DNA of 64,000 bases. Origin: Corynebacterium marambiense (GTDB lineage Bacteria; Actinomycetota; Actinomycetes; Mycobacteriales; Mycobacteriaceae). Below the pieces are notes generated by a model, which was not told the origin of the DNA, made no database searches, and was given only the letters and a program-made list of their open reading frames with translations. The stretch is from assembly GCF_016342275.1 (NCBI RefSeq), contig NZ_JAEIOT010000007.1, positions 620,001 through 684,000 on the forward strand, in the 5' to 3' direction. Positions within the stretch are counted from its first letter, which is position 1; every line of letters starts with the position of its first letter. Made by a program: the position numbers and the translations under genes. Positions 49,558-58,598 of this stretch are shown in pieces.

Positions 49558-50594
49558 ATGCCCAAACTCCCCAGATGGCGTCGACTCCTTGAAGAGTCCC
49601 GTCGTCAGGCTCTAGTCGCGATTGACTTCTACAATCGTCCAGGCGACCGACGTAGTTATAGTGATTTCATAGTTCATCTGCATCTCGCCTGGCAGGATCT
49701 TCTCCTAGCGTCGCGCATGAAAGACAAATGCCAAATTTATTACCAGGAAAAACGAAAGTATGTGAAGAATCCTGACGGTTCGCGTAAAACATGGGAACTT
49801 GGCTGTTGCCTAAAGGAAGAATATGAGGAAAATAATCCTATCCGAAGCAACTTGGAGTTCTTCATTGGGCTACGTAACAGGATTGAGCATAATTTTGAAG
49901 ATTGCTTACTAGTAGCCACCGCTTCGGAGGCACACGCCTGCATCATCAACTACGAGGCAGAAAACATTCGACGATTTGGAGATGAGTTTACGCTTGGGAA
50001 TGATCTTAAGATCCCAATTTTTATCCACTCATTACAGCCTGCTGAATATGATTACATGGCAGAGATGCGACGCGGCATACCTCGAGCGACCCTTAACTAC
50101 ATCACAGAATTTATGACAGGACTACCAGGGGAAACTTCCAGCGATGAGAAATTTTCCTATCGACTAGCACTGATGCCAGTGAAGGGCCCAAAAACCGAAG
50201 CAGACATGGCTTTGACCTTCGTTAATATTCACGACTTGAGTGAGGATGAAAAGCTTAAACTCATGGGCAAAGAAGGTAGCGAATCATCGCCGAGAAGTTT
50301 CGTAACGTCGTTCACGGTGATGAGCTGCTGCCGAAAGTAATCGCCAGGGAGGTGGAAGAACGCATCCCGCTCAAGTTTACTCTCAATGATTTCACCCAGC
50401 TTCGGAAAAATTGGGGAATCGGCCCGGCAAAAAGTGGCGACAAAAAGGGGTTGCCTAAATCTGAAACTTTTTGTCTCTACTCCCCGGCATTCAAGAAATT
50501 TGTCTACACGCCCAAGTTGCTCGAGCGGATTGTCGCCGCGCTGACCACAGCGGAGAAATTTGAGGAGACTATGGGCAAAAAAAACCGCGCTTGA
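49558..50594 (+). pseudogene. DUF3644-type gene with frameshift
   Basis: Begins MPKLPRWRRLLEESRRQALV and runs to about 50280 with NLEFFIGLRNRIEHNF and SYRLALMPVKGPKTEADMAL, a layout I assign to DUF3644 (often seen in defence islands, with a HEPN-like RNxxxH seen here as RNRIEH). Just after KLMGKEGS the frame is lost; the next frame continues smoothly with IIAEKFRNVVHGDELLPKVI, AREVEERIPLKFTLNDFTQL and ends MGKKNRA at 50594. A one-base indel near 50276-50284 accounts for it. It is divergent from the recombinase across 29 bp. The downstream half alone starts with a GTG at 50352. Confidence 0.68.
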
Positions 50595-50769
50595 AGGGGT
50601 CGGGCTAGAAAACTGAACAGTTTGGCGTCAGTAGAATCTTTTGGCGGCATATTCCGTTTCGATGACACGGGGGCAGCCTGCGCCGCCGGGCAATTATCAG
50701 GCGGCTGGCTTGGTTCGATTGACCTAGTCGCGACACGCGCTACGGCGTCAATGGAGCGCTGATTTTCGC

Positions 50770-50919
50770 CTAATCACAAGCCATTTCTTCCGTATTCGGG
50801 CAACCGTCCAGCGCCCCAGCCCTGTATCCAATCCGCTCCCATTCCCGACCCGGAAGATGCCCACCGTTGTAACCGATCTTCTCCTTGACGTTGTTCCGCA
50901 GGTCGTCGATGATGTGCAT
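50770..50919 (-). CDS. Possible small protein or protein remnant (49 aa)
   Basis: Frame MHIIDDLRNNVKEKIGYNGG, then HLPGREWERIGYRAGALDGC and PNTEEMACD. The composition looks protein-like, but there is no ribosome site and no recognised family. It may be the tail of a larger lost gene. Confidence 0.3.
   Translation of the reverse strand: MHIIDDLRNNVKEKIGYNGGHLPGREWERIGYRAGALDGCPNTEEMACD
50823..50838. repeat. Right copy of the 16-bp inverted repeat
   Basis: TGTATCCAATCCGCTC, the reverse complement of the left copy at 46901-46916 with one mismatch. Confidence 0.55.
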
Positions 50920-51225
50920 CGCGGACGCCCGTCCCGCTGCCGCCGGAGAGCCGACCCCGAGCGGCCATGACAATGACACCACCCGGATCCATGTGACGCC
51001 TCGCGGAGAAACGGATCTCCGGTCTCCATCCGTCATCTGACGCTGTCGGATATCACCGACTCATCAGTCGCGAATTCAGAGACCGGGGCGGCTGGCGATC
51101 AGCTTCATTCGAGGGGCTGACGCCCCGGTACCCGCTCCCCTAACCTACGGTCCCGTATCCTGGGGTTGCGCCCGGCACGGGCGCTATGTCCAAACACACC
51201 CCCAGGTTCAAGGATTGATGACGGC

Positions 51226-51828
51226 ATGAAAACCCACGAAGCACATGTCACCCAGAGGATTTCCGGGGAAAACTGCGTCACCCGGGGTATCGACGTCGAC
51301 TTCACGACAGATACTGGTGACCGGGCCGCCGCACTGAGGAACGCCACCGCAGCGGCCGCCGCCGCCCGGGGGATCGAACCATCGGAGGTGACCCTCAAGG
51401 TCTACGACGAGACACCCCTCGACGATTCCAGTTCAGTGATAGTCCGCATCTACCGCGACCCGGAGAATGATCATTTGGACCTCCGGAATCTCATGGTCCC
51501 CCGTCTCACGAAGGCACTTGCTGGCGACCCGGATCTGGTTTCCGCTCTGCGCGACGCGACCGGAGCTGGGGCCGGCGAGCTGGTGGTGACGATGGCGCTA
51601 CCCGACGACCGGCTGTCCGATTGCCTGGTACAGATCGGTGACGATCAGGCGGTGGCGTTCGGGATGCTCGACAACGGACGTGTGCGGTGGCGTGTCTTCG
51701 CGGACGTTCCCGGCGCGCCCACCGTGGGGTCCCTCGATCTGACTCCGGCCCATCCTCTCGGCGAGTTGGTCCGGGTCACGGCCCGAGCCGAGGACGGGCG
51801 GGGGATTCTCTCGGTTTCCGACCGCTGA
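51226..51828 (+). CDS. Hypothetical protein
   Basis: Soluble-looking protein of 200 aa without signal or membrane segment; not recognised. It starts MKTHEAHVTQRISGENCVTR, with an Ala-rich helix (RAAALRNATAAAAAARGIEP) and several beta-strand-like stretches (SSVIVRIYRDPEN, GELVVTMALPDD, GELVRVTARAEDGRG). The G+C-rich codon pattern matches the chromosome, so it lies outside the island. ATG with AAGGA about 11 nt upstream. The nucleoside hydrolase follows after 83 bp on the same strand. Confidence 0.6.
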   Translation: MKTHEAHVTQRISGENCVTRGIDVDFTTDTGDRAAALRNATAAAAAARGIEPSEVTLKVYDETPLDDSSSVIVRIYRDPENDHLDLRNLMVPRLTKALAGDPDLVSALRDATGAGAGELVVTMALPDDRLSDCLVQIGDDQAVAFGMLDNGRVRWRVFADVPGAPTVGSLDLTPAHPLGELVRVTARAEDGRGILSVSDR

Positions 51829-51911
51829 GCGATCCGGGACACGTACCATCGGGAGCAGAAACCGGGGCACTCCCCGACGACGTCGAGCACTGACAGGCAG
51901 GGCGGAACACC

Positions 51912-52847
51912 ATGGCACGGAAGATCATCCTCGACTGCGATCCGGGACACGATGACGCGGTGGCGCTGATACTCGCGGTCGGCAACCCCGAGATTGATCT
52001 GGTCGGGGTGACGACGGTGGGTGGCAACCAGACGCTGGAGAAGGTGACCCGGAATGCGCTCGCCGTTCTCCAGGTGGCAGGCCATCCGGAGATCCCCGTC
52101 TACGCGGGCTGCGGGCGACCGCTCGTCCGCGAAGGTGCGGTGGCGGCGCACGTCCACGGCGAATCCGGTCTGGACGGGGTCGAGCTGCCCGAGATCACGG
52201 GGGCAGCCGCGGATGGACACGCCGTCGACTTCATCATCGACACGGTCATGTCCTCCGATCCGGGCACGATCACTCTGGTCCCCATCGGACCGCTGACCAA
52301 CATCGCGATGGCGGTGCGCAAGGAGCCCCAGATCGTGGAGCGTATCCGCGAGGTGGTGCTGATGGGCGGTGGTTACGGAACGGGCAACTGCACGGCGGTC
52401 GCCGAATTCAACGTGCACACCGACCCGGAGGCCGCCCACATCGTGTTCAATGAGGACTGGCCGGTGACGATGGTGGGTCTCGATCTCACGCACCAGGCAC
52501 TCGCCACCGCTGAGGTCGGGGAGGAAATCCGGGCACTAGACAGCGACACGGCCCGTTTCCTGCTGGGGTTGTTCGGCTTCTTCCGCCGCGCGTACAGAGA
52601 CAATCAGGGTTTCGATGATCCACCGGTGCACGACCCCTGCGCGGTCGCGTACCTCATCGACCCCGAGGTGATGACGACCCGTGCCGCCCCCGTCGACGTG
52701 GAGTTGAACGGGTCCTTGACCGCCGGCATGACGGTCGCCGATTTCCGGTCCCCGGTGCCCGAGGGCTGCTCGACCAAGGTTGCAGTCGAGCTCGACCACC
52801 GGCGGTTCTGGGACCTCGTGGTCGCCGCGGTGGCGGCGGTCGAATAG
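51912..52847 (+). CDS. Inosine/uridine-preferring nucleoside hydrolase
   Basis: Ribonucleoside hydrolase of 311 aa (IunH/Rih family), releasing bases from nucleosides for salvage. The N-terminal calcium-binding signature is IILDCDPGHDDAVAL, with VTTVGGNQTLEKVT following. Also LVPIGPLTNIAMA, MGGGYGTGNCTAVAEFNVHT and DPPVHDPCAVAYLI (catalytic His and Asp region) are conserved. Which nucleoside is preferred cannot be read. An MFS transporter gene follows 84 bp downstream and could supply or export a related metabolite. Confidence 0.92.
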   Translation: MARKIILDCDPGHDDAVALILAVGNPEIDLVGVTTVGGNQTLEKVTRNALAVLQVAGHPEIPVYAGCGRPLVREGAVAAHVHGESGLDGVELPEITGAAADGHAVDFIIDTVMSSDPGTITLVPIGPLTNIAMAVRKEPQIVERIREVVLMGGGYGTGNCTAVAEFNVHTDPEAAHIVFNEDWPVTMVGLDLTHQALATAEVGEEIRALDSDTARFLLGLFGFFRRAYRDNQGFDDPPVHDPCAVAYLIDPEVMTTRAAPVDVELNGSLTAGMTVADFRSPVPEGCSTKVAVELDHRRFWDLVVAAVAAVE

Positions 52848-52918
52848 CAGTTCCGGTTTTCCCCCCGGGCGCTCCCCTCCCCCGCTGTGCGGGGTCAGTG
52901 ATCGACCGCACCACGTCC

Positions 52919-52924
52919 TATTGT
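52919..52924 (+). promoter_or_regulatory. -10 hexamer TATTGT, leaderless start
   Basis: Ends 7 nt before the ATG of the MFS gene at 52932. Confidence 0.5.
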
Positions 52925-52931
52925 CTTACTT

Positions 52932-54209
52932 ATGGCTGGAAGCGGAGGCGAGACGATCCGGGTGACCAGACGCGCGCTCGTGGTCTGGTTGGCGGCGGTC
53001 GCCGTCTACATCACCGCGACGACGGGCCGAACCTCCTTCGGGGTCGCCGGTGTCGCCGCCCTGGAGCATTTCCAAATCGATGCGTCCCGGGTCGCGGTCT
53101 TCACTGCGGTTCAGGTTGGCGTCTACTCCCTGGCACAGATCCCGATGGGACTCGCCATCGACCGCTTCGGGCCACGGCGGATGCTCGTGGTCGGCGCTGT
53201 CATCATGGCCGTCGGCCAGATCGTCCTCGGTTCCACCGGGTCCTTCGCCGTCGCGGTGTCGGCACGCGTGTTGATCGGAGCGGGCGACGCGACGGCGTTC
53301 CTCTCTGTGCTCCGGATGCTGCCGAGTTGGTTCCCGCTGCGTAGAGCGCCGTTGATGATGCAGCTGACCTCCGCGCTGGGACAACTCGGGCAGGTGCTCT
53401 CTGCCGTCCCGTTCGCCGCAATCCTGTATTCGCGCGGCTGGTCGACGGCCTTCATCTCTCTCGGGGCAACCGGTCTGATCGTTGCGGTAGCGGCCTCTCT
53501 CGTCATCCGTGACGTCCCGGAACCGACCCAGACCAGACAACAGTCGGACACACCCGTACAGCTCGCCTCGGCCCTGCACAGCGTGGTCACTCACCCGGCC
53601 TGCTGGCAGGGGTTCTTCACCCACTTCACCTGCATCTTCCCGCAGATCGTGTTCACGCTCATCTGGGGCGTTCCATTGATGTCCCTGGGACTCGGCCTGA
53701 GCCAGTCACAGGTCAGCACCGCGCTGGTGGCCAACATGGTGGTCATCATGATCGCGAGCCCTCTGGCCGGGCTGGTGTCCGGTCGGGCAGGCCAGAGCCG
53801 GGACCGGCTGGTGGTGCTCTCAGCGGTTGTTCTTGCCGGTATCTGGGTGTGGTTCCTCTTCCCTGCCGAACCACGCGGATATGCCGTGCTGATGGCGGTG
53901 AATCTGATCATGGCGCTCGTCAGCCCGGCGGGAAACTTCGCCTTCGACACGGTGCGCGAGCATGTCGACCGTCGGGTATTGGCAGCGGGCACGGGACTGG
54001 CGAACATGGGCGGTTTCACCGGGGGGATGATCGCGACGCAGGGTATCGGGGTGCTGCTCGACGTCGCGCACACGGGTGGTGAACCGGGCTACGTGTGGTC
54101 GGATTTCCAGATTGCGGGCTGGGCGGCGCTCGTCGTGTGGACCGCGGGACTAGCAGGCTTCCTCATGAGCCGCCGTGCGCTGCGGAAACGGATCGCCGCC
54201 GGACAGTGA
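52932..54209 (+). CDS. Major facilitator superfamily transporter
   Basis: MFS permease, 425 aa, about twelve helices. The loop 2-3 motif is GLAIDRFGPRRMLVVG, and helix 4/5 has SARVLIGAGDATAFLS. A long central loop (VIRDVPEPTQTRQQSDTP) separates the halves. The motif set suits a sugar-phosphate/nitrate-like or general metabolite porter; no substrate is assigned. It is adjacent to the nucleoside hydrolase but has its own leaderless promoter. Confidence 0.86.
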   Translation: MAGSGGETIRVTRRALVVWLAAVAVYITATTGRTSFGVAGVAALEHFQIDASRVAVFTAVQVGVYSLAQIPMGLAIDRFGPRRMLVVGAVIMAVGQIVLGSTGSFAVAVSARVLIGAGDATAFLSVLRMLPSWFPLRRAPLMMQLTSALGQLGQVLSAVPFAAILYSRGWSTAFISLGATGLIVAVAASLVIRDVPEPTQTRQQSDTPVQLASALHSVVTHPACWQGFFTHFTCIFPQIVFTLIWGVPLMSLGLGLSQSQVSTALVANMVVIMIASPLAGLVSGRAGQSRDRLVVLSAVVLAGIWVWFLFPAEPRGYAVLMAVNLIMALVSPAGNFAFDTVREHVDRRVLAAGTGLANMGGFTGGMIATQGIGVLLDVAHTGGEPGYVWSDFQIAGWAALVVWTAGLAGFLMSRRALRKRIAAGQ

Positions 54210-54361
54210 TCCGAAGCCCGTTTTTCCGCTCGAACAGGGTTCCGGGGAAGCCTGCCGCTGAACATCCGGTCCACCCCGGTCGCGCACTTCGAGACGTTCG
54301 CTCCGCAATTCCTCTACGGTGGTCGGTACCTACCGTTCACCAACCAACAAGGAGACCTCTC

Positions 54362-54781
54362 ATGGAGACCATCTACACCGCAGAAGCGCTGGCGACCGGT
54401 GGCGGACGCGACGGCCACGTCCGCACCACAGACGGCCTCGTTGATACGGATCTCGCTCTGCCGAAGACGATGGGGGGAGCGGAGAACGCCCCGAACCCGG
54501 AGCTCTTCTTCGCTGCGGGATACGCAGCTTGTTTCCACGGCGCCCTCCAGCTCGTGGCGGGAAACGAGGGTGCATCCATCGACGGGTCTTCCGTCGGTTC
54601 CCGGGTGAGCCTGGGCAAGGACGACGAGGGGTTCGCCCTCGCCGTCGAGATCGAGGTCCACATCCCTGGGATGACGTTGGACGACGCCCAGAAACTCGCT
54701 GACGCCGCACACACCGTCTGCCCCTATTCCCGGGCGACGCGCGGCAACATCGAGGTCACCGTCACCGCGGTGGAGGACTAG
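54362..54781 (+). CDS. Organic hydroperoxide resistance protein (Ohr/OsmC family)
   Basis: Thiol peroxidase of 139 aa reducing organic hydroperoxides. The two catalytic cysteines are in AAGYAACFHGALQLVA (about 60) and HTVCPYSRATRGN (about 123). PELFFAAGYAACFH and GGRDGHVRTTDG are typical of Ohr rather than classical OsmC. AAGGAG stands 7 nt before the ATG. No OhrR-type MarR gene lies nearby. Confidence 0.92.
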   Translation: METIYTAEALATGGGRDGHVRTTDGLVDTDLALPKTMGGAENAPNPELFFAAGYAACFHGALQLVAGNEGASIDGSSVGSRVSLGKDDEGFALAVEIEVHIPGMTLDDAQKLADAAHTVCPYSRATRGNIEVTVTAVED

Positions 54782-54978
54782 ACTCCCACGTCGGCCATTC
54801 CCTGGAGCAGCGGAGAGACCCGGTAGCAGCAGCATGGATGTGTGCGCGTCGTGAACGCTCGTACATCTGCAATTGAGGCTGAGGTCCGCTGCCCAGCAGT
54901 ACTCAGGGACACCGTCCTCAACGGGCTGGAGGCACCGCGACGACGGTCGATGTCGGCGTCTCCCTGGTCTAGGAGCGG

Positions 54979-55644
54979 TCACGCCGTGAGCCGGTAGACG
55001 CCATCAGCATCGACGTTCCGGGCCTGCTGCACAACCAGATCGAATCCGTATGCCGCAACCAGTTCCCTCAACTCATCGAGGTTCCGATCAACGACTCCGC
55101 CCCGCCAGACAGTGGTACGAACCTGCACCTCCATTCCGGTACGGGCCGCCGTCTCAGCGACCAGACCGAGCGCCGCAGCGGACCGTTCCGCCACGGCTGG
55201 GGTGCACCCGACGACGGGCGGCAGATCCGCCGGGAGCGCCTTGACGTCCAGCCCGATCCAGTCCGGCCGGGTCCGATCATCGTCCAGGAGTACCGCGAGT
55301 CGGGCCGGTGCATATCCGCAGGTGTGCAATCCGACTAGAAATCCGCGGCGGTGAGCCTCTCGGATCGCTCCGGGAAGTGACCGGTGCATGGTGGGTTCTC
55401 CGCCGCTGATGACCAACCCGTCGAGCAGACCGCGGCGACGCTCCATCAGCTCAAGCACCTCCGCGAAATGATGGGAACCGGTGCCCACGTTCTGCAGGGA
55501 CGGGTTGTGGCAGTAGACGCACCGCCACGGACATCCCTGCGTGAACACCGTCGCAGTGAGATGGCCTGGCCAGTCCGTCGCGGAGAACGGGATGATCCCC
55601 GCAATCGGCAACCCAAGCGCCTCCCGCTCCGTCTCCTTGGTCAC
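54979..55644 (-). CDS. nrdG: Anaerobic ribonucleotide reductase activating protein
   Basis: Radical SAM activase, 221 aa, which installs the glycyl radical on NrdD. Radical SAM cysteines are Cys38, 42 and 45 in QGCPWRCVYCHNPSL, and LVISGGEPTMH is the SAM-binding block. The GTG start (VTKETEREALGLPIAG) overlaps the nrdD stop in GTGA, so translation is coupled. A long frame reaching back to 56580 is a shadow of nrdD. The length and sequence are closer to the PflA-like NrdG variants found in actinobacteria than to the short E. coli type. Confidence 0.92.
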   Translation of the reverse strand: MTKETEREALGLPIAGIIPFSATDWPGHLTATVFTQGCPWRCVYCHNPSLQNVGTGSHHFAEVLELMERRRGLLDGLVISGGEPTMHRSLPGAIREAHRRGFLVGLHTCGYAPARLAVLLDDDRTRPDWIGLDVKALPADLPPVVGCTPAVAERSAAALGLVAETAARTGMEVQVRTTVWRGGVVDRNLDELRELVAAYGFDLVVQQARNVDADGVYRLTA

Positions 55645-57458
55645 AGCGCCGGTTCCGCGAAGTACATCCGCTCGCGGAATTCCCCCTTCTTCCCGGTGTT
55701 GAAGCTCGACACCGGGCGGAAATACCCCATGACCCGGGTCCACATCTCGGTTGTCTCCCCGCAGTGCTCGCACGTCGGGTGTTCTCCGGACAGGTAGCCG
55801 TGGTTCGGGCAGATGGAGAAGGTCGGTGTGATGGTGATGTACGGCAGCCGGAACGTCTCCAGCGCCCGCCGCACGAGGGTGGAGCAGGCTTCCCCGGAGC
55901 TCATCTCGGCCCCCATGTAGAGGTGCAGGACGGTACCTCCGGTGTACTTGACCTGAAGATCCTCCTGCTGGGAGAGCGCGGCGAACGGGTCCGGCGTGTG
56001 ATCGACCGGCAGTTGGGAGGAGTTGGTGTAGTAGGGCTCGGAGATCGTTCCGGCGTGGATGATTCCGTCGCCGAACCGCCGAATGTCCTCCCGGGCGAAC
56101 CGGTGGGTCGCCCCTTCCGCGGGCGTGGCCTCGAGGTTGTAGAGGTGCCCGGTCGCCTCCTGCGCCTTCACCAGAAGGGAGTTGATGTGATCCAGGAGGC
56201 GCGCGACCTGCGCGTGCCCCTGCGGATCGGTGATGTCGTAAGCGTCGCCGGTGAAGTTCCGGATCATCTCGTTGCACCCGTTGACACCGATGGTGGAGAA
56301 GTGGTTGTCCAGACTCGGCAGCCAACGCCGGGTGTGGGGGTACAGGCCGGTGTCGATGAGCTCCGCGATCGTCGCGCGGCGCCGCTCCAGCGTGTCCACC
56401 CCGAGTTCCACCAGGCGCTCCACCTCGGCGAGGAGTGCTTCCTCGTCGCCCGCGAACCGGTATCCAAGGCGGGCGCAGTTGAGTGTGACCACGCCGATCG
56501 ATCCCGTCTGCTCGGCGGAGCCGAACAGCCCGTTGCCCCGGGCGAGGAGTTCCCGGAGATCCAGTTGCAGTCGGCAGCACATGGATCGGATCTGGCCGGG
56601 GTCGAGTTCAGAATTGATGAAGTTCTGGAAGTAGGGCAGTCCGTACCGCGCAGTCATGTCGAACAGCCGACGGGCATTGTCACTGTCCCAGTCGAAGTCG
56701 CGGGTGATGTTGTAGGTGGGGATCGGGAACGTGAATACCCGGTCGTCGGCGTCGCCCTCCGCCATCACCTCGATGAAGGCGCGGTTGATCAGATCCATCT
56801 CCGCACCGAGTTCCCCGTAGGTGAAGTCCATGACCTCTCCACCGATGAACGGGTGGTCCTCGGCGAGATCTCCGGGGCAGGTCCAGTCGAAGGTGAGGTT
56901 GGTGAACGGGGTCTGCATCCCCCACCGACTCGGCACGTTGAGGTTGAAGACGAACTCCTGCAGGAGTTGCTTCAGCTGCGGGTAATCGAGACCGTCGATC
57001 CGCACGAACGGTGCCATGTAGGTGTCGAAGGAACTGAATGCCTGAGCACCGGCCCACTCATTCTGGAGCGTGCCGAGGAAGTTGACGATCTGTCCGCAGG
57101 CCGATGAGAAGTGCTTCGGCGGTGCAGAGCTCACCGAGCCGGGTACTCCCCCGAACCCCTGCTCCAGCAGCTGCCGGAGCGACCACCCCGCGCAGTACCC
57201 GGCGAGCATGTCGAGGTCATGGATGTGGATGTCGCCGTCGCGGTGCGCCGCTGCGGCGTCGGGGCTGAACACCTCGCTCAGCCAGTAGTTCGCCACCACT
57301 TTCCCGGTGGCATTCAGCATCAGCCCGCCCAGGGAGTAGTCCTGGTTGGCGTTCGCATTCACCCGCCAGTCAGCGCGGGAGAGGTACTCGGTGACGGTGC
57401 TCACGGGATCGACCATGTCGGCGGCGTGGCTCACGTGGAGAGGGAGAATTGTGCTCAT
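55641..57458 (-). CDS. nrdD: Anaerobic (class III) ribonucleoside-triphosphate reductase
   Basis: Glycyl-radical enzyme, 605 aa, making deoxynucleotides without oxygen. Seen are ANANQDYSLGGLMLNATGK, HDLDMLAGYCAGWSL, the substrate-site VNGCNEMIRNF, the zinc cluster CPNHG...CEHCGE near the C-terminus and the glycyl-radical site TRVMGYFRPVSSFNTGKKGE (Gly about 578). No ATP-cone is present at the N-terminus, so allosteric control may be reduced. The ATG at 57458 is set by TAGAGT 7 nt upstream; a GTG 9 bases earlier is the alternative. A perfect 20-bp palindrome covers the region upstream of the -10. Confidence 0.95.
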   Translation of the reverse strand: MSTILPLHVSHAADMVDPVSTVTEYLSRADWRVNANANQDYSLGGLMLNATGKVVANYWLSEVFSPDAAAAHRDGDIHIHDLDMLAGYCAGWSLRQLLEQGFGGVPGSVSSAPPKHFSSACGQIVNFLGTLQNEWAGAQAFSSFDTYMAPFVRIDGLDYPQLKQLLQEFVFNLNVPSRWGMQTPFTNLTFDWTCPGDLAEDHPFIGGEVMDFTYGELGAEMDLINRAFIEVMAEGDADDRVFTFPIPTYNITRDFDWDSDNARRLFDMTARYGLPYFQNFINSELDPGQIRSMCCRLQLDLRELLARGNGLFGSAEQTGSIGVVTLNCARLGYRFAGDEEALLAEVERLVELGVDTLERRRATIAELIDTGLYPHTRRWLPSLDNHFSTIGVNGCNEMIRNFTGDAYDITDPQGHAQVARLLDHINSLLVKAQEATGHLYNLEATPAEGATHRFAREDIRRFGDGIIHAGTISEPYYTNSSQLPVDHTPDPFAALSQQEDLQVKYTGGTVLHLYMGAEMSSGEACSTLVRRALETFRLPYITITPTFSICPNHGYLSGEHPTCEHCGETTEMWTRVMGYFRPVSSFNTGKKGEFRERMYFAEPAL

Positions 57459-57465
57459 GCTCGTC

Positions 57466-57471
57466 ACTCTA
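57466..57471 (-). promoter_or_regulatory. -10 hexamer TAGAGT of nrdDG
   Basis: On the minus strand it ends 7 nt before the nrdD ATG; leaderless architecture. Confidence 0.5.
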
Positions 57472-57477
57472 AGCCTG

Positions 57478-57497
57478 TAATGACACTGGTGTCATTA
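57478..57497. promoter_or_regulatory. Palindromic operator candidate of nrdDG
   Basis: TAATGACAC-TG-GTGTCATTA: perfect 9-bp arms with a 2-bp centre. It occupies about -20 to -39 from the inferred nrdD start point, so a dimeric protein bound there would touch RNA polymerase. It does not match the NrdR, GlxR, DtxR or McbR consensus. Confidence 0.7.
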
Positions 57498-58339
57498 TTC
57501 GAACGCCATTGTGAGAAACACGATATGCGCTCACCGAATGGGTCACAGGAACAATATATGGGATATCAGGCCGGTGGCGAGCCCTCGACGGACCTCCGAT
57601 TGCCCAGTACGCGCGAGTAGCGGCGGACCCCATCCGTTGTACCGGCAGCACCCGGCCGGGCCTGCACCGACGAAGACAATCACCTCCCCGGAATCCCGAG
57701 AACGAGACATCGCTCACGCCTCCGTTCAGCCCCATCCGGGGACGGGGCACACACGTGCCCGGTACCCGCGACCCGAGGACCGACAACCGAATACGCCGGG
57801 CCACTGGTGGGTGTTCCCGTTCTCGACGCATGCGCCCGGAGGCGTCCGATCAGCCGGCAGCCGGACCGATAACAATGGCGGAGGGCCAGCACATCGCCGG
57901 AGCCACGTTCTCGTGAGTCCGAGGCCGCTGCGCAACCGAGGTTGACCTGCGGTCGGAGTCCTGCTGCAGGATCCGGTGACAGTGGTTCTCTAACCTCGGT
58001 GGCTGCCGGCCTCATGACCATCTCAAACTCGACGGCGATCGACCGTCCGGCTCACCTCGTGCCGTCGCCGACGATGGTCAGTCTCCTCGATCCAGATCAC
58101 GATCGCGATCCGCAGCTCCCCGCGGGTGCGGCATCCCGACAACCGGCCGCCCCCTTCCTCGAGCGGTGTTCTACCCGGAGATCCCTGTGACCCACACTCG
58201 GTTCGGCGTCCCAGCGCGGAACAGGCTCTCCACGAGGTCGTCACGGACGGGCCGCCCGGTACGTTACTGCCTGCCGCAACCAGGTTCCCCCGAACACCGA
58301 CCACCACCGGTCCGCCCAATTCAAAGCCACCGACTCGAT
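57498..58339. other. Gene-free stretch upstream of nrdD
   Basis: About 840 bp with only short overlapping frames and no coding signal; I recognise nothing in it. Confidence 0.45.
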
Positions 58340-58510
58340 GGTGGTGGTTCCAGACTGCTCGCCGGTGTCGATGCGGTGCTGCCGGAGCCACTTGTTCAAC
58401 GTCACCGGATAGACACCGAAACCCCCGGCAACCCGCCCCACCGAGACGCCGTCCCCACGACTGTGGGACACACCCACGTCACCGCGGAACTTATCTGGGA
58501 CACGGCCCGG
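58340..58510 (-). mobile_element. IS3-type transposase OrfA remnant
   Basis: The minus strand encodes CPGRVPDKFRGDVGVSHSRG followed by DGVSVGRVAGGFGVYPVTLN and KWLRQHRIDTGEQSG. This matches the N-terminal helix-turn-helix of IS3-family OrfA (YPxEFRxDVV...GVxxxTLxxWLRQ) with several key residues altered. No intact start, OrfB or terminal repeats are seen, so it is a dead fragment. Confidence 0.6.
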
Positions 58511-58592
58511 GCAAACTGACATCCTTCCAGCCGGTCCCACCGGGCCAGTCATCTCGAATGTCCCCCATCCCTGCATCAGCCCCCACCGGAAA

Positions 58593-58598
58593 TAGTAT
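58593..58598 (+). promoter_or_regulatory. -10 hexamer TAGTAT of a small gene candidate
   Basis: Ends 8 nt before ATG 58607. Confidence 0.4.

Larger units (their letters stand above)
50595..51225. other. Right flank of the island, mostly non-coding
   Basis: 630 bp with no sure gene. It contains a possible short minus-strand frame (50770-50919) and the right copy of the inverted repeat; G+C content rises to the chromosomal level from about 50700. Confidence 0.5.

Noticed and set aside
55645..56580. N-terminal extension of the nrdG frame
   Set aside because: It overlaps nrdD in another frame; the radical SAM protein starts at the GTG overlapping the nrdD stop.
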